NCBI GenBank assembly: GCA_950022655.1
Contig: OX465592.1
Span: 4,609,544-4,673,543, forward strand
Length of the DNA: 64,000 nucleotides
Direction: 5' to 3'
From: Alentia gelatinosa
Taxonomy: Eukaryota; Annelida; Polychaeta; Phyllodocida; Polynoidae
In this document: positions 20,812-32,694 of the stretch, piece after piece
Position numbering within the stretch: position 1 is the first letter of the stretch
How the letters are laid out: every line of letters begins with the position of its first letter
Notes under the pieces: model-generated
What the model was told of the DNA's origin: nothing
The model's input: only the letters and a program-made list of their open reading frames with translations
The model's database searches: none
Translations under genes and position numbers: made by a program

Positions 20812-21261
20812 AGATTATTAAGCGTTAAAAGGATCGATATGTATATAAAATGGGGTTGAAGGGTGGCGCATATCCTACAGTTCTGTTCATCCGTTGTGTG
20901 CCCAAATGGGTCTAGAAACGGCTGCTATGGCTTAATTATTGACATTATTGTAATTATTTCGAGGTATATGATAATAAGAAAACCGTATACCTGTGTTTGA
21001 ATTATTATTTCACCTCACCCCTGTCCTCTGGACATTTAAACCTTGGTCTCAAGACCTCAGTTAAAATTTCGGGCACAGGGGTTCGGTAAAATAATAATTC
21101 GTCCACAGGAATACAGTTTTCTCATAGTACTACATGAGAATCTCACTCTCTTGGCTCTTCAATCTCCACACCTAGGTCTGGTTCACTATGTCTCTATGTG
21201 CGGGAACCACTCCAAGCGGATTTGTCGAAATTCTAACGTTTTATATGTGGTAGGTAAAAAG

Positions 21262-21598
21262 AATTTCACAAGTCTTGCAAAGGTCTTACAAAAGTTCCAC
21301 AACAGTTCCACAACTGTCGTAAAACAGTCTCAAAACAGTTCTATAATAGTCATAAAACATTCACACAACAGTCTCACAACAGTCTCACAACAGTTCCACT
21401 ACTGTCGTAAAGCAGTTTGACAAGTCTTGCAGCAGTCTCGCAATAGTCTAACGACAGTTAAAAAGCAGTCTGACAACACTCTCACAACAGTTGTAAAACA
21501 GTTTCACAACAGTCTCACAACAGTCTTACTAGAGTCTCAAAACAGTTTCACAAGAACAGTCTCACAGCAGTTTCTCAACAGTTTCACAAAAGTCATAC
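21262..21598. repeat. 11-bp minisatellite inside repeat module
   Basis: About 30 units of CACAACAGTCT / CACAACAGTTC with variants. A homologous array lies at 25440-25772, and a three-unit remnant at 28680-28718. Serine/glutamine-rich frames through it are by-products. Confidence 0.9.
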
Positions 21599-21933
21599 AT
21601 ACACAATATTGACTGGTTTCAGATACAAGCGGCCGTATGCTCCGAGGAGTTTACGCGTAGTAATATCCGAGCGTATGCGAGGATATTGTGTAGAGTCAGC
21701 TCCGAGGAGCATACAACCGCTTTTATCTGAAAACAGTCTATATTGTATTTATTATCCACCTTTTCTGCACAAGTGATATGTCGATATCAGCTCATTTAAG
21801 TTATGGACTATTTTTCCATACGCACTATTTTTCCGTATGCGCCACCCGGAGCATACAACATATCTGTATGCTCCGGGTATGTACATACAAACTCCCTATG
21901 TGTTTTCTATGGACACTTTGTATTAGGTGGATA
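21599..21933. mobile_element. Foldback insertion, 'TGACTGGTTTCAGATAC' family
   Basis: It is absent from the paralogous site at 25768, where GTCATAC joins directly to AGTAAAAGATGG. It contains arms TATGCTCCGAGGAG..CTCCGAGGAGCATA and TTTACGCGTAGTAATATCC, then the block CTATTTTTCC(A/G)TA(C/T)GC. The same element is inverted at 56060-56440. Confidence 0.85.
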
Positions 21934-22454
21934 ATAAAGTAAAAGATGGAGATATATTAACTTTTTAAAGTTTTATTACAGTACAAGTGTGGAGACCACT
22001 GAATCTCCTTTACCGTGTTTAAATATGTAGTACTACATATTGAATATATCCTCTGTAAGTTTGAAGATCAAAGCATGGGTTTTACTATGTGAAAAGCACT
22101 ATTAACAGAGGGATAGTTGATCTAATAGCGTATAGCATGTTCAAACTGGTACCCTGTCTGTCTTCATAGGCCTACAGTGAAATACTACAGGTATAGCCAC
22201 CTGGTGTCAAAATCTGGCATGAGGTTTCCAGCATTGCTTCAGTATGGAAGGGTACCAGACAAAAGTTAGCTGAAAACCAACGAAATGTGTGATCTGGTAC
22301 CTGAGTACACATTGACCAAATCAAAACCGAACCAGCGAAAGACGTTTTGCCAAAACGTCTCCACTTTTGACAATCACATTTTCGTTAATATCTCCGCAAC
22401 GGATGGGAGTTTTTGGATGATTTTTTCACTGTTGGATAGGGAATTCCAGGCCGG

Positions 22455-23110
22455 ACATGACCATAACAGTTTTGTTTTGGATTTCTTTAATTATTGTCTC
22501 AAAATCGAAAATAACTGATTTTCACTGTGACTTCTCTTTGGAATAGTATTAAGCATAGAAAATACAATACAGTAAAATTATAGATGGGTTATAAAAATAG
22601 TGTTGTGTGATCCCATTTAGGTCCAGTGTAATTTATTGATCATAATCATATTTCAATTGATGAAATTGATTTTTGAAACAATATGATTTTTTTTTTTTTA
22701 CATCAATCAAAAACATATTCATATTAAAAGTATAAGAATGGCATCTTATTGCATGATATATGACATATAAATGTTCAACGATGATGCATAGTTAATGCCC
22801 TACCACTGATTTTACGCTGGGAATTGATTTTTCGTTCTGGGAGGTTGCTCAAATTTTGCATTGTGCTAGTACCTAAACCTCAATTTTTCATACAAATAAA
22901 CATACTATCAAATAGATAATTGCTGTACTGCAGAAGAAAAATATTTCCCAATGAACCCAAGAGGTTTTGTTCCAATGAAATTGTTAATATTTCTATTACA
23001 ACTGATTAAACTAAAAATGCCTTAAAGAGTGGTATTTCGTGCCTGTAGCACCATCTAGTGGATACTGTACGAAGCAGAATACCACTTACCTGCAGAGCTT
23101 TAGTTAGAGC
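22455..23110 (+). repeat. Repeat module, copy 1, 3' part
   Basis: Matches 17388-18045, 26290-26945 and 29240-29885 (TGACTTCTCTTTGGAATAGT to CGAAGCAGAATACCACTTAC). It ends with TTAGAGCAACCAACAGAAAC, the same flank as 17295 and 29953. Confidence 0.85.
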
Positions 23111-23282
23111 AACCAACAGAAACAGGATTTGCGGAACAACTAAGAAGCTCCGCTGCAGGGAAATTTCTATTCAGTAGCAGAATACACAAGTGAATTACAA
23201 AATTACCTTGAAGTACTAAAGAAAAAAACATATATAAATATCATCAAAAGCAATTATATAGAGACTTTAGGCTGACTAGTAG

Positions 23283-23814
23283 CAACCGAGCTTGTAGCGA
23301 AGTGGTTATGGCATACATCTCGAATTCTGTAGGTTGAGTGGTCAAACCCCATCACTGGCGATGTTTTTGTTTTTTTTCTTTTTGTATAAAGAGAAAAACG
23401 CTAGTATATTGAGAGAATCAGTACAAAGTAAGTTAGAAAAAAAACTGAATTACTTTTACCTTGAAATAATTGCAATAATGTCCATAACTAAGCCTGTCAC
23501 TGCCACAGTGCCAGTCACTGTCAGACTCGGCCAGTGAAAATGTAAACAAAGCATCAACACGTAAACAAACAGCGAAGGACCCATTGTTTACATACAAAAC
23601 CAATATAATTCAGCTTAGTTTTATTTAGATTATATATTCTGTATTGATTCTCTCTACGTTGGCCTTTTTCTTTTTATTTAAAAACAAAAAGGAAAAAAAA
23701 GACTTATTGCAACTGGGGGTCGAACCCCTGATCCTCAGGTTACAAACCGGAGTGCCTAACCACTACACCACTGGCCACCTGCATTATCAAATGTTAAAAG
23801 GATTGATATGTATA
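23283..23814. mobile_element. Composite element with convergent tRNA-like ends, copy 2
   Basis: Left head complete: TAGCGAAGTGG fits the RNA polymerase III A box; the B box is degraded (GTGGTCAAACCCC). Right head on - strand at 23707-23779. The same palindromic plan as copy 1. The distal flank is interrupted by the retrotransposon at 23815. Confidence 0.75.
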
Positions 23815-25018
23815 TATATATATATTTTTTTTTTATCAAGACGTGTTTATTTCAAAAGTGAAAAAGGACATAAATGTTCACCAAATAATTGGTGATCTTC
23901 CACATTTACTCCGTGTGGGACAATACAGTGGACAATACATCAGACTTCACAAACATATATCATGTATTATAAATCTATAAACATTTCTTTATGATTGTTG
24001 ATATAATCCTTCACATGATTTTTGAAGTTATCTCCTTTTCTGATTATTTGAATATCTCTTGAGATTATATTCCACAACTTAATTCCTATAAGTAATGCGG
24101 ACTTCTTATACTTTTCAGTATTCGGTTTCTTTTGTTTTATGCATTTTTTTTCAGTCCTTCTAGTTTCTTTAATCGTATTTGCTCACAATTTTCGGGGTAA
24201 CTACTCCACCAATGCATTATGGATAGTAAATGATATTTTCTTCTAGTATCTAGTCTCCTGATCTTACAATAATTTAATAATTCCATTGTAGAAATGTCAT
24301 ATCGAAAACGTTTATTTATAGCAATTCGTAAGCTATTGTTTACCAAAATTTGTAGTCTACTCAAGTTAGATTTATTCATAAGATTAAAAATTATATCACT
24401 GTATTCAACTATTGGTAATAACATTTGTTTAACTAATTTAATCTTTGTGAATTCATTCAGTAGGGGACTCAATGTTCTAAATTTAAACTGTTTCATGGTA
24501 TATTCCTTTACCATTTTTTCAAAATGCTCTTGTAAATTCAACTTACTGTCCAATATCACTCCCAAGTATTTATATTTATTTACAATTTCAAGTTTTTCAA
24601 CTCCACACCAGATTTCAATATCCTCAGACTGTTTACACCTTTTAATATAATGCCACATTGTTTTTGTCTTCGAATAATTAATTCTAAGTCGGTGTTTATT
24701 AATCCAATTTTGAAGCGCAAGTAAGTCTAGCTCAAGATTAACTTTAATTTCTTGTTTACTATTTCCAGATGTAATTTGCGCTATGTCATCTGCATACATT
24801 ATTATTGTGCTATATTTAATTACATTTGGTAAATCATTAATAAATATTATGAATAATAACGGACCGAATATGGAACCTTGAGGGACCCCCGTATCAATAC
24901 TTGCCCAGTCAGATATACATCCGTTTAATTTGGTTCTATGTTTTCTGTTATAGAGATAATTTTTTTATATTTCTAAAATTTCATAAGGTAATTGGAGAAT
25001 TTGCAATTTCTTAATTAA
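23815..25018 (-). mobile_element. 5'-truncated non-LTR retrotransposon (reverse transcriptase fragment)
   Basis: On the - strand, coding from about 24990 down to a stop at 24137. GVPQGSIFGPLLF is RT domain 4, and MYADD is the catalytic box. K-T-K-T-M-W and YLGVILD follow, as in jockey/CR1/I-type RTs. One in-frame stop lies at about 24966 and the upstream RT half and endonuclease are missing. The 3' side ends in an A-rich/TA-repeat tail at about 23815. The homologous site at 20842 (GTATATAAAATGGGG) is unoccupied, proving insertion. Confidence 0.9.
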
Positions 25019-28000
25019 TAAAATGGGGTTGAAGGGTGGCGCATATCCTATAGTTCTGTTCATCCGTTGTGTGCCCAAATGGGTCTAGAAACGGCTGCTA
25101 TGGCTTAATTATTGACATTATTGTAATTATTTCGAGGTATATGATGATAAAAAAAACGTATACCTGTGTTTGAATTATTATTTCACCTCACCCCTGTCCT
25201 ACGGACATTTAAACCTCGGTCTCAAGACCTCGGTTAAAATTTCGGGCACAGGGGTTCGGTAAAATAATAATTTGTCCACAGGAATACAGTTTTCTCATAG
25301 TACTACATGAGAATCTCACTCTCGTGGCTCTTCAATCTCCACGCCTAGGTCTGGTTCACTATGTCTCTCTGTGCAGGAACCACTCCATGCGGATTTGTCG
25401 AAATTCTAACGTTTTACATGTGGTAGGTAAAAAGAATTGCACAAGTCTTGCAAAAGTCTTACAAAAGTTCCACAACAGTTCCACAACTGTCGTAAAACAG
25501 TCTCAAAACAGTTCCATAACAGTCATAAAACAGTCACACAACAGTCTCACAACAGTCTCACAACGGTTCCACTACAGTCGTAAAGCAGTCTGACAAGTCT
25601 TGCAGCAGTCTCGCAATAGTCTAACGACAGTTAAAGAGCAGTCTGACAACACTCACACAACAGTCGTAAAACAGTTTCACAACAGTCTCACAACAGTCTT
25701 ACTAGAGTCTCACAATAGTTTCACAAGAACAGTCTCACAGCAGTTTCTCAACAGTTTCACAAAAGTCATACAGTAAAAGATGGAGATATATTAACTTTTT
25801 AAAAGTTTTATTATAGTACAAGTGTGGAGACCGCTGAATCTCCTTTACAGTGTTTAAATATGTAGTACTTCATATTGAATATATCCTCTGTAAGTTTGAA
25901 GATCATAGCATGGGTTTTACTATGTGAAAAGCACTATTTACAGAGGGATAGTTGATCTAATAGTGTATATCATGTTCAAACTGGTACCCTGTCTGTCTTC
26001 ATAGGCCTACAGTGAAATACTACAGGTATAGCCACCTGGTGTCAAAATCCGGCATGAGGTTTCCAGCATCGCTTCATTGTGGAAGGGTACCAGACGAAAG
26101 TTAGCTGAAAACCAACGAAATGTGTGATCTGGTACCTGAGTACACATTGACCAAATCAAAACCGAACCAGCAAAAGACGTTTTGCCAAAACGTCTCCACT
26201 TTTGACAATCACATTTTCGTTAATATCTCCGTTACGGATGGGAGTTTTTGAATGATTTTTTCACTGTTGAATAGGGAATTCCAAGCCGGACATGGCAATA
26301 ACAGTTTTGTTTTAGATTTCTGAATTGATTGTCTCAAAATCGAAAATAACTGATTTTCACTGTGACTTCTCTTTGGAATAGTATTAAGCACAGAAAATAC
26401 AATACAGTAAAATTATCGATGGGTTATAAAAATAGTGTAGTGTGATCCCATTTAGGTCCAGTGTAATTTATTGATCATAGTCATATTTGAATTGATGAAA
26501 TTGATTTTTGAAACAATATGATTTTTTTTTTTTTACATCAATCAAAAACATATTTATATTAAAATTATAAGAGTGGCATCTTGGTGTATGATATATGACA
26601 TATAAATGTTCAACGATGATGCATAGTTAATGCCCTACCACTGATTTTACGCTGGGAATTAATTTTTTGTTCTGGGAGGTTGCTCAAATTTTGCATTGTG
26701 CTAGTACCTAAACCTCAATTTTTCAAACAAATAAACATACTATCGAATAGATAATTGCTGTACTGCAGAAGAAAAATATTTCCCAATAAACCCAAGAGGT
26801 TTCGTTCCAATGAAATTGTTAATATTTCTATTACAACTGATTAAAGTAAAATGCATTGAAAAAGCCGCATTTCGTGCTTGTGGTGCCATCTAGCGGATAC
26901 TGTATGAAGCAGAATATCACTCACCTGCGAAGGTTTGGACAAGATTTCATAGTCTCATAGAGGGAGACTGTGAGTGGAGAGTGGGAGACTTATTCTACCG
27001 ACACCTTTCACATCTTTTATTCCTACCTATATTGTGTAGATCTTTACAGCTAAAAGTGAACTGGTTATAGAGCGCCCTTTATATTGTTCTCGAAGAGTTC
27101 ACATAGTTGTGAAATGCACCACTTTGTTGTAAAATGTTTACTTCGTTTTACGTGGCATAAGACATGATACGACAGGTAGGTTAAGTGTTGTCTTATTACC
27201 CTGGCAATATCTAGAATAGGTGTTATGAGAATTTCTTACTAATTCGTTTGTTTTCAGACATTGTTCGGCATTGGAATGATCACATGGAAATTCTATTATG
27301 CGACGAGGGAAAGTTCACATGTCTTTTTTTCACAAACCCGATGTATTGTTACTTCCGAGTATCTTATATCCGAAATTTTTGTAACTGTTTGGTTCAATAA
27401 AGAGAGCGAAGCTCGATATTAAAAATAAATAATGAACTGGTTATCCTTATATCAAGAAAGTTCAGTCTCAAATACTGATACAGATACACCTATGTTTCTT
27501 TAATAAGAACTTGTGATAGGCGCATAAAGTCTTGAGTGCCTTGAAGACAACTTCTGTCTTCCATCCTCTAGGTTCATCATTTAACCACACACGCCATCTA
27601 GACATGTCACGAAAATACTGAAACAGGTCCCAGAACTTTAAAGTGAACTACTCCTGACGAAGATACATAAATTGTATCGAAACGTTGAGTTATTTTATGA
27701 ATCACACATCACTCAGCTCATTGACCATACTGTAACTCATAGTTTTATCCTCAATAAACGTTTTTAATTTTAAGTTGAACGAGTTTGGTTTTGTATGGTA
27801 AACTACTTCATACAACTTTAAAGTGAGTTTAGACAATTCTGCTTGAACATGATCCATGGCATTTAATGGATTATCATGTATTGGGAAGTAGTGGCCAGCG
27901 CCGATTCCCACTTTTTATGTACTACTTACAATCTGAAAAGGTGGCTTGTTAAGCACCGTCTTTGGGATTGTAGTGACACAATTCTACAGAGTTAAATAGT

Positions 28001-28230
28001 TTAGCGCCCTTTGGCCACTGGCCAATGAGGAGGGCCTTATTAGACTGTCCACCACCTCTGCCTTCATTCTGTCCCAATTAAGAGGTTGGTAAGGTTAAAT
28101 TAAAATTGTGTCCACAAAATTTTCACTTTCTCAGGACCCAGACTTACTGTGTGCAGGTATGTTCTGAGAGCAGAAACACTCCTCAAGAAATATTCACAGC
28201 TTACCAAATTGATAATACAGTCTACATTTA
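25018..28230 (+). repeat. Repeat module, copy 2 (longest, uninterrupted)
   Basis: Carries the 5' part (25018-26290, with its 11-bp array at 25440-25772), the 3' part (26290-27530), an extra 300-bp stretch at 27540-27820 absent from copy 0, and the arm homologous to 18670-19048. No coding is seen. Confidence 0.85.
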
Positions 28231-28680
28231 TGGTCATTTATCAAAAACAAGTACGGTGACCTATGATTTTTAAAACCTAAATAAGTAGTACTAGCTATGT
28301 ATCATATTCTGTGAAAATTTGAGGAAAATGACATGGGTACTATGTGTAAAAATACTTTTTAGAATTTCTATATATTCTAACATAAAATTATCACAATATT
28401 GATCTATAAATCAAAAACTAGCATGGTGACCCCCTATTTGTAAGTTAGATATGTGTTCTACAACACTTGGAGATCATCATTTTAAATTTTCAGGAAATTG
28501 ACAAGGGTTTTAATTTTTAAGCCAAATGAAATCTTAGATAAACTACATTAGGTCATTACTCCAATCAGAGAGCGAGAGCGACCTACCCCCGCTCACTCTA
28601 TCAAACCCCGGCTCAGGAAAAGGTAGAGCCTCCAGTTACTTCCCAGAAGACCTCATGACTACAGCGACACTAGCTTAACG
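28220..28680. repeat. Inverted copy of 19190-19680
   Basis: Reverse complement of the spacer region at 19190-19680, including the MITE-2-related stretch and the CGAGAGCGACCTACCCCCGC block. It forms a long inverted pair with copy 0. Confidence 0.8.
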
Positions 28681-30030
28681 GTCTCACAGCAGTTTCTCAA
28701 CAGTTTCACAAAAGTCATACAGTAAAAGATGGAGATATATTAATTTTTTAAAAGTTTTATTATAGTACAAGTGTGGAGACCGCTGAATCTCCTTTACAGT
28801 GTTTAAATATGTAGTACTTCATATTGAATATATCCTCTGTAAGTTAGAAGATCATAGCATGGGTTTTACTATGTGAAAAGCACTATTTACAGAGGGATAG
28901 TTGATCTAATAGTGTATATCATGTTCAAACTGGTACCCTGTCTGTCTTCATAGGCCTACAGTGAAATACTACAGGTATAGCCACCTGGTGTCAAAATCCG
29001 GCATGAGGTTTCCAGCATCGCTTCAGTGTGGAAGGGTACCAGACGAAAGTTAGCTGAAAACCAACGAAATGTGTGATCTGGTACCTGAGTACACATTGAC
29101 CAAATCAAAACCGAACCAGCAAAAGACGTTTTGCCAAAACGCCTCCACTTTTGACAATCACATTTTCGTTAATATCTCCGTTACGGATGGGAGTTTTTGA
29201 ATGATTTTTTCACTGTTGAATAGGGAATTCCAAGCCGGACATGGCAATAACAGTTTTGTTTTAGATTTCTGAATTAATTGTCTCAAAATCGAAAATAACT
29301 GATTTTCACTGTGACTTCTCTTTGGAATAGTATTAAGCACAGAAAATACAATACAATAAAATTATCGATGGGTTATAAAAATAGTGTAGTGTGATCCCAT
29401 TTAGGTCCAGTGTAATTTATTGATCCTAATCATATTTGAATTGATGAAATTGATTTTTGAAACGATATGATTTTTTTTTTTTTACATCAATCAAAAACAT
29501 ATTCATATTAAAAGTATAAGAATGGCATTTTGGTGTATGATATATGACATATAAATGTTCAATGATGATGCATAGTTAATGCCCTACCACTGATTGTATG
29601 CTCGGAATTAATTTTTCATTCTGGGAGGTTGCTCAAATTTTGCATTGTGCTAGTACCTAAACCTCAATTTTTCAAACAAATAAACATACTATCGAATAGA
29701 TAATTGCTGTACTGCAGAAGAAATATATTTTCCAACGAACCCAGGAGGTTTCGTTCCAATAAATTGTTAATACCACAACTGATTAACTAAAAATGCCTTA
29801 AAGAGTGGTAATTTCGTGCCTGTAGCACCATCTAGTGGATACTGTACGAAGCAGAATACCACTCACCTGCAGAGGTTTAGTTACTATTTCCCCTGAACTC
29901 CATTGAGGAAGATTATGTAGGGAGAGTACAGGACTGTGTGATGTCATTCCACACTGCACCGCTAGAGCAACCAACAGAAACAGGGCCCCGTTTTTCAGTC
30001 AAGACATAATCGCCCAACGATACCCTAAGA
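28680..30030 (+). repeat. Repeat module, copy 3
   Basis: Starts with only three units of the 11-bp array, then follows 25768-26945. It ends at GAGCAACCAACAGAAACAGG with the same flank as 17300-17380, so the 17.2-30.0 kb block is built of near-tandem copies. Confidence 0.85.
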
Positions 30031-30649
30031 CATCTCTGCGAATGTAAGACAATTTGCAAAACACAAAATGGCGGGTGTACTATAGATAGTGTCTCAGTGC
30101 GGCACGTTCGATCGCCGCTAAAAATGTCTCTGTCTAAGACAAGTATAGAACTGTCTCAGCTGTTATAGTCCCATGAAGTCTCTTTCTGAAAGGTAATTTT
30201 TACATAGGATGGGTAGCTAAAAAATCTTAATATAAACCACTTCTTAAATCGATGTTGTTTTTCTTATTTTCTTCATTGAAATACACATGAACATATATAG
30301 AGCATGTTCCACTGTGTCTAACCGTGGGAAATAAAATAAATAAATAATTGATTCACTTCATTAAATGTGATAAAGGTTTGATATAGGTTACCTTTAGAAC
30401 CAGTCAGATAGGAACATAACACAATCTTTGTTAATCAAACAAATTAAACAAGAAACTTGGAATATGGGTACCATATAGCAAAACAGTTATTCTATTTACA
30501 AATTTTCTTTGTCACAATTATTATCAAGACATCTAGCTGCCAACTGTAAACCTTTAAAGTAAAGAATTTGTACCCTGAATTTGAACCATTATTTGTTTCT
30601 ACATGTAGTCCGAACTCAAAATTCAATATGAGTAGTTTACATCTGTTTC
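30031..30649. other. AT-rich intergenic, no feature
   Basis: Nothing supported. A CpG-containing stretch at 30085-30130 has no ORF or motif I can use. Confidence 0.5.
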
Positions 30650-31097
30650 TTAACCCTTTCCCTGCAGCACCAAGTTCCCCTGCTCAGCATTACACTGCAG
30701 GCACTGCCTGCATAAACAGCGCTAGCGCAGGGAAATAGCAATGTCACATGATCTGTCATGCAATTTGAGTAATTTACTATTGTAACAGCTGATATTTTGT
30801 TATACCAAATCAAACTATAATATGTCACTTATACTTTGTAAAAATCCCTTTTGAATTAATTATTTTTATTATCTATTGAATTTTTCATGTAAGTAACTAG
30901 AGGAAATTCTAAGAGCAGAAGACTGATTTTCAACATGTGCACATCTGTGTGTGAGTTGTGGAGTCTGATTGATATTGTCTTGTAAACTGTTACTCCATTG
31001 TGGAAGCTTGTAAAATTGTGTTTCTTCAATTAAGAAAAGAGGTATCAATGATGCCTTTAAGATGCCTTCAGGCATCATGCTGCAGTTAAAGGGTTAA
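30650..31097. mobile_element. TTAA-flanked MITE, family 3 (448 bp)
   Basis: Left end TTAACCCTTTCCCTGCAGCA and right end TGCTGCAGTTAAAGGGTTAA are inverted repeats with TTAA at both borders, as expected for piggyBac-type non-autonomous elements. The interior has no significant ORF. Confidence 0.85.
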
Positions 31098-31354
31098 TGG
31101 CCACTAAACCCTGTCCTCATGATGTCACTTTCCTTTCCTGTACAAAAAGCTGCCCGCATAAGATAAATTATGTTTTAGTGACAATAACTTTCTATGTTTT
31201 AATGACAAAAACTTTCTGTGACAATGTTATGTTTCCATAACTATAATACAATTTATATTAAGTTCATTTTGTATTGGCGACATCTGGTGGTAGAAATACA
31301 GATTATCCGAAAGTCCACAAAGACCCTTTTGGAATATCCCATAATTCAGTCTGT

Positions 31355-31887
31355 TTACAGGATCCAGTGTTCGCTGGTTGCTGTTGTTGGCATGCGCACT
31401 TTAGTCCATGGCATCAGGCAGGGCTCGATATTGAGCTCCTTGCGTAGGTCCAATTCATGTATTTTGTCCCGAAGCCGCCCAAGCCAGGTTATTGCTTGTA
31501 GGAAGCTGTGCAGCTTCTCCACGCTTCCACTAGGTGGCTCCTGTCCGTACGCGACCACCACACCGCAGCGCCACATCTCCAAGAATGACTGGAAGACGTA
31601 CCACTCCGGCTTCGCCAGATCTTTAGCGATAGAGGGCGCGACGGAGACTTTCAGACAGCTCGAGCGGTGGCGCCACTCTCGCAGGACGCTCCATGTTGGG
31701 GATGTCTGCAGTCAAAGGAACGCTGCAAGAAGTAGTGCCAGAAGTCGCAGGTGTCAAAGTAGCTGTGCCACTCCTTGCAGACCAGCATGCAGTGCGCGAG
31801 GTCACCGAGGGAGAGGTAGAGGAAGATCCGGTGACACACGCCGAACGGAAGTCCCAGACTGACCACATCCGCCTCCTCCTCAGCCAT
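31355..31887 (-). CDS. Gene C: F-box protein gene, frame broken once
   Basis: The ATG at 31887 opens MAEEEADVVSLGLPFGVC, followed by an F-box (RIFLYLSLGDLAHCMLVCKE then W and FDTCDFWHYF): Leu-Pro start, LGDL, C-x-LVCKEW and the final W fit the family. F-box proteins bind Skp1 and recruit substrates to SCF ubiquitin ligases. The frame stops at 31651, but a second frame, open from 31711 to a TAA at 31355, gives coherent coding (AKPEWYVFQSFLEMWRCGVV) of about 98 residues after the break. One indel between 31711 and 31654 would join them into about 175 residues. It could be a sequencing indel, an allelic lesion or a pseudogene. The acceptor (TTCATTTCCGCAG) is at 31925. Confidence 0.8.
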
Positions 31888-31924
31888 CCAGCCCGGGATC
31901 CGCACGATGGACTCGTACCGCCTG

Positions 31925-32225
31925 CTGCGGAAATGAAAAATATAGTTATTGGGTAGCACCTGCTGCAGAAAACACACACAATTAAAAACATATCCTACAA
32001 TTTACATGGCGCCACCTGGCGATTTTTAATGATGTTGATAATTGGGTAGCGCCTGCTACAGAAAACAAACATGGTTAAAGGCATGTCCTACAATTCACTT
32101 TGGCGCCACCTGGTGATTTTCAAATGATGTTGATTATTGGGTAGCGCCTGCTACGAAAAAACATACATTGTTAATGGCATATTCTACAATTCACAGTGGT
32201 GCCATCTGGTGATTTTTAAATGTTG
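31925..32225. repeat. Three tandem units next to the gene C acceptor
   Basis: About 100-bp units each contain ATTGGGTAGC(G/A)CCTGCT(A/G)C, an AAAACA tract, CATATCCTACAATT and TGGCGCCACCTGG. The last two blocks come from the family 2 MITE end (7313-7360). The array was thus assembled from intron sequence plus a MITE terminus. Confidence 0.75.
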
Positions 32226-32574
32226 TTATGCTTTCCACTGAAGTAATCAATCTCTAAGACTATGTCTGATTTGAAATAACAGAAATAAGTGTATATTATT
32301 TACCATATGAATTTGTGTATCTATATACAAGTAGAACAAAAAATACTGCCCAAACCGCTAAGAGTTTAGGATATCTAAAAATGTGGCGTATTTGCCACAT
32401 TTTGTCCCAAACAGGTAGGTTGATGCAGAGATACAAGCGGCCAGAGGAAGTATAGCGCAGGATTTCTGCTTGGAGAGTGTCTCGTCTCCGACCACACCCT
32501 CACTCCCGCCACTGCGCACAAGGACAGCGCAGACCGGAAGCGGAACTGGCGGCACCCCTCACAACAACATTTAC

Positions 32575-32620
32575 CGTCGCCACGGCAACCGGCAAAACAG
32601 ACACACAACGCTCCTGGCGG
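32575..32620 (-). other. Probable gene C 5' exon (non-coding)
   Basis: A start about 30 nt below the minus-strand TATAAATA would fall near 32618. A consensus-like donor (GACG|GTAAAT) follows at 32575. No usable ATG frame leads into the F-box exon, so this is proposed as 5' UTR only. Confidence 0.4.
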
Positions 32621-32638
32621 CGGGCGGGGCGGACAGGG

Positions 32639-32654
32639 GAGCTATTTATAGCTC
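32639..32654. promoter_or_regulatory. Palindromic TATA element shared by genes B and C
   Basis: GAGCTATTTATAGCTC: six-base arms around TTTA. It reads TATAAATA on the - strand and TATTTATA on the + strand. It lies between the GC-rich first exons of genes C and B, which diverge from it. GC-box-like CCGCCCCGCCC (- strand) is adjacent. Confidence 0.55.
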
Positions 32655-32694
32655 GGGGAGGGGTTGGGGCGAGGACAGAAGTCACAGCGCGAGC

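Larger units (their letters stand above)
20838..22455 (+). repeat. Repeat module, copy 1, 5' part
   Basis: Matches 25018-26290: AAATGGGGTTGAAGGGTGGC, then CTCAAGACCTC, the 11-bp array, then AGTAAAAGATGGAGATATAT. It differs by a 335-bp insertion at 21599-21933. Confidence 0.85.

Noticed and set aside
21043..21612. Ser/Asn/Gln/Val-rich frames near 21 and 25 kb
   Set aside because: They run through the 11-bp minisatellite in a non-coding repeat module.
31218..31862. 214-codon plus-strand frame over the F-box region
   Set aside because: Antisense shadow of the F-box exon; Arg/Ser-rich composition and no domain.
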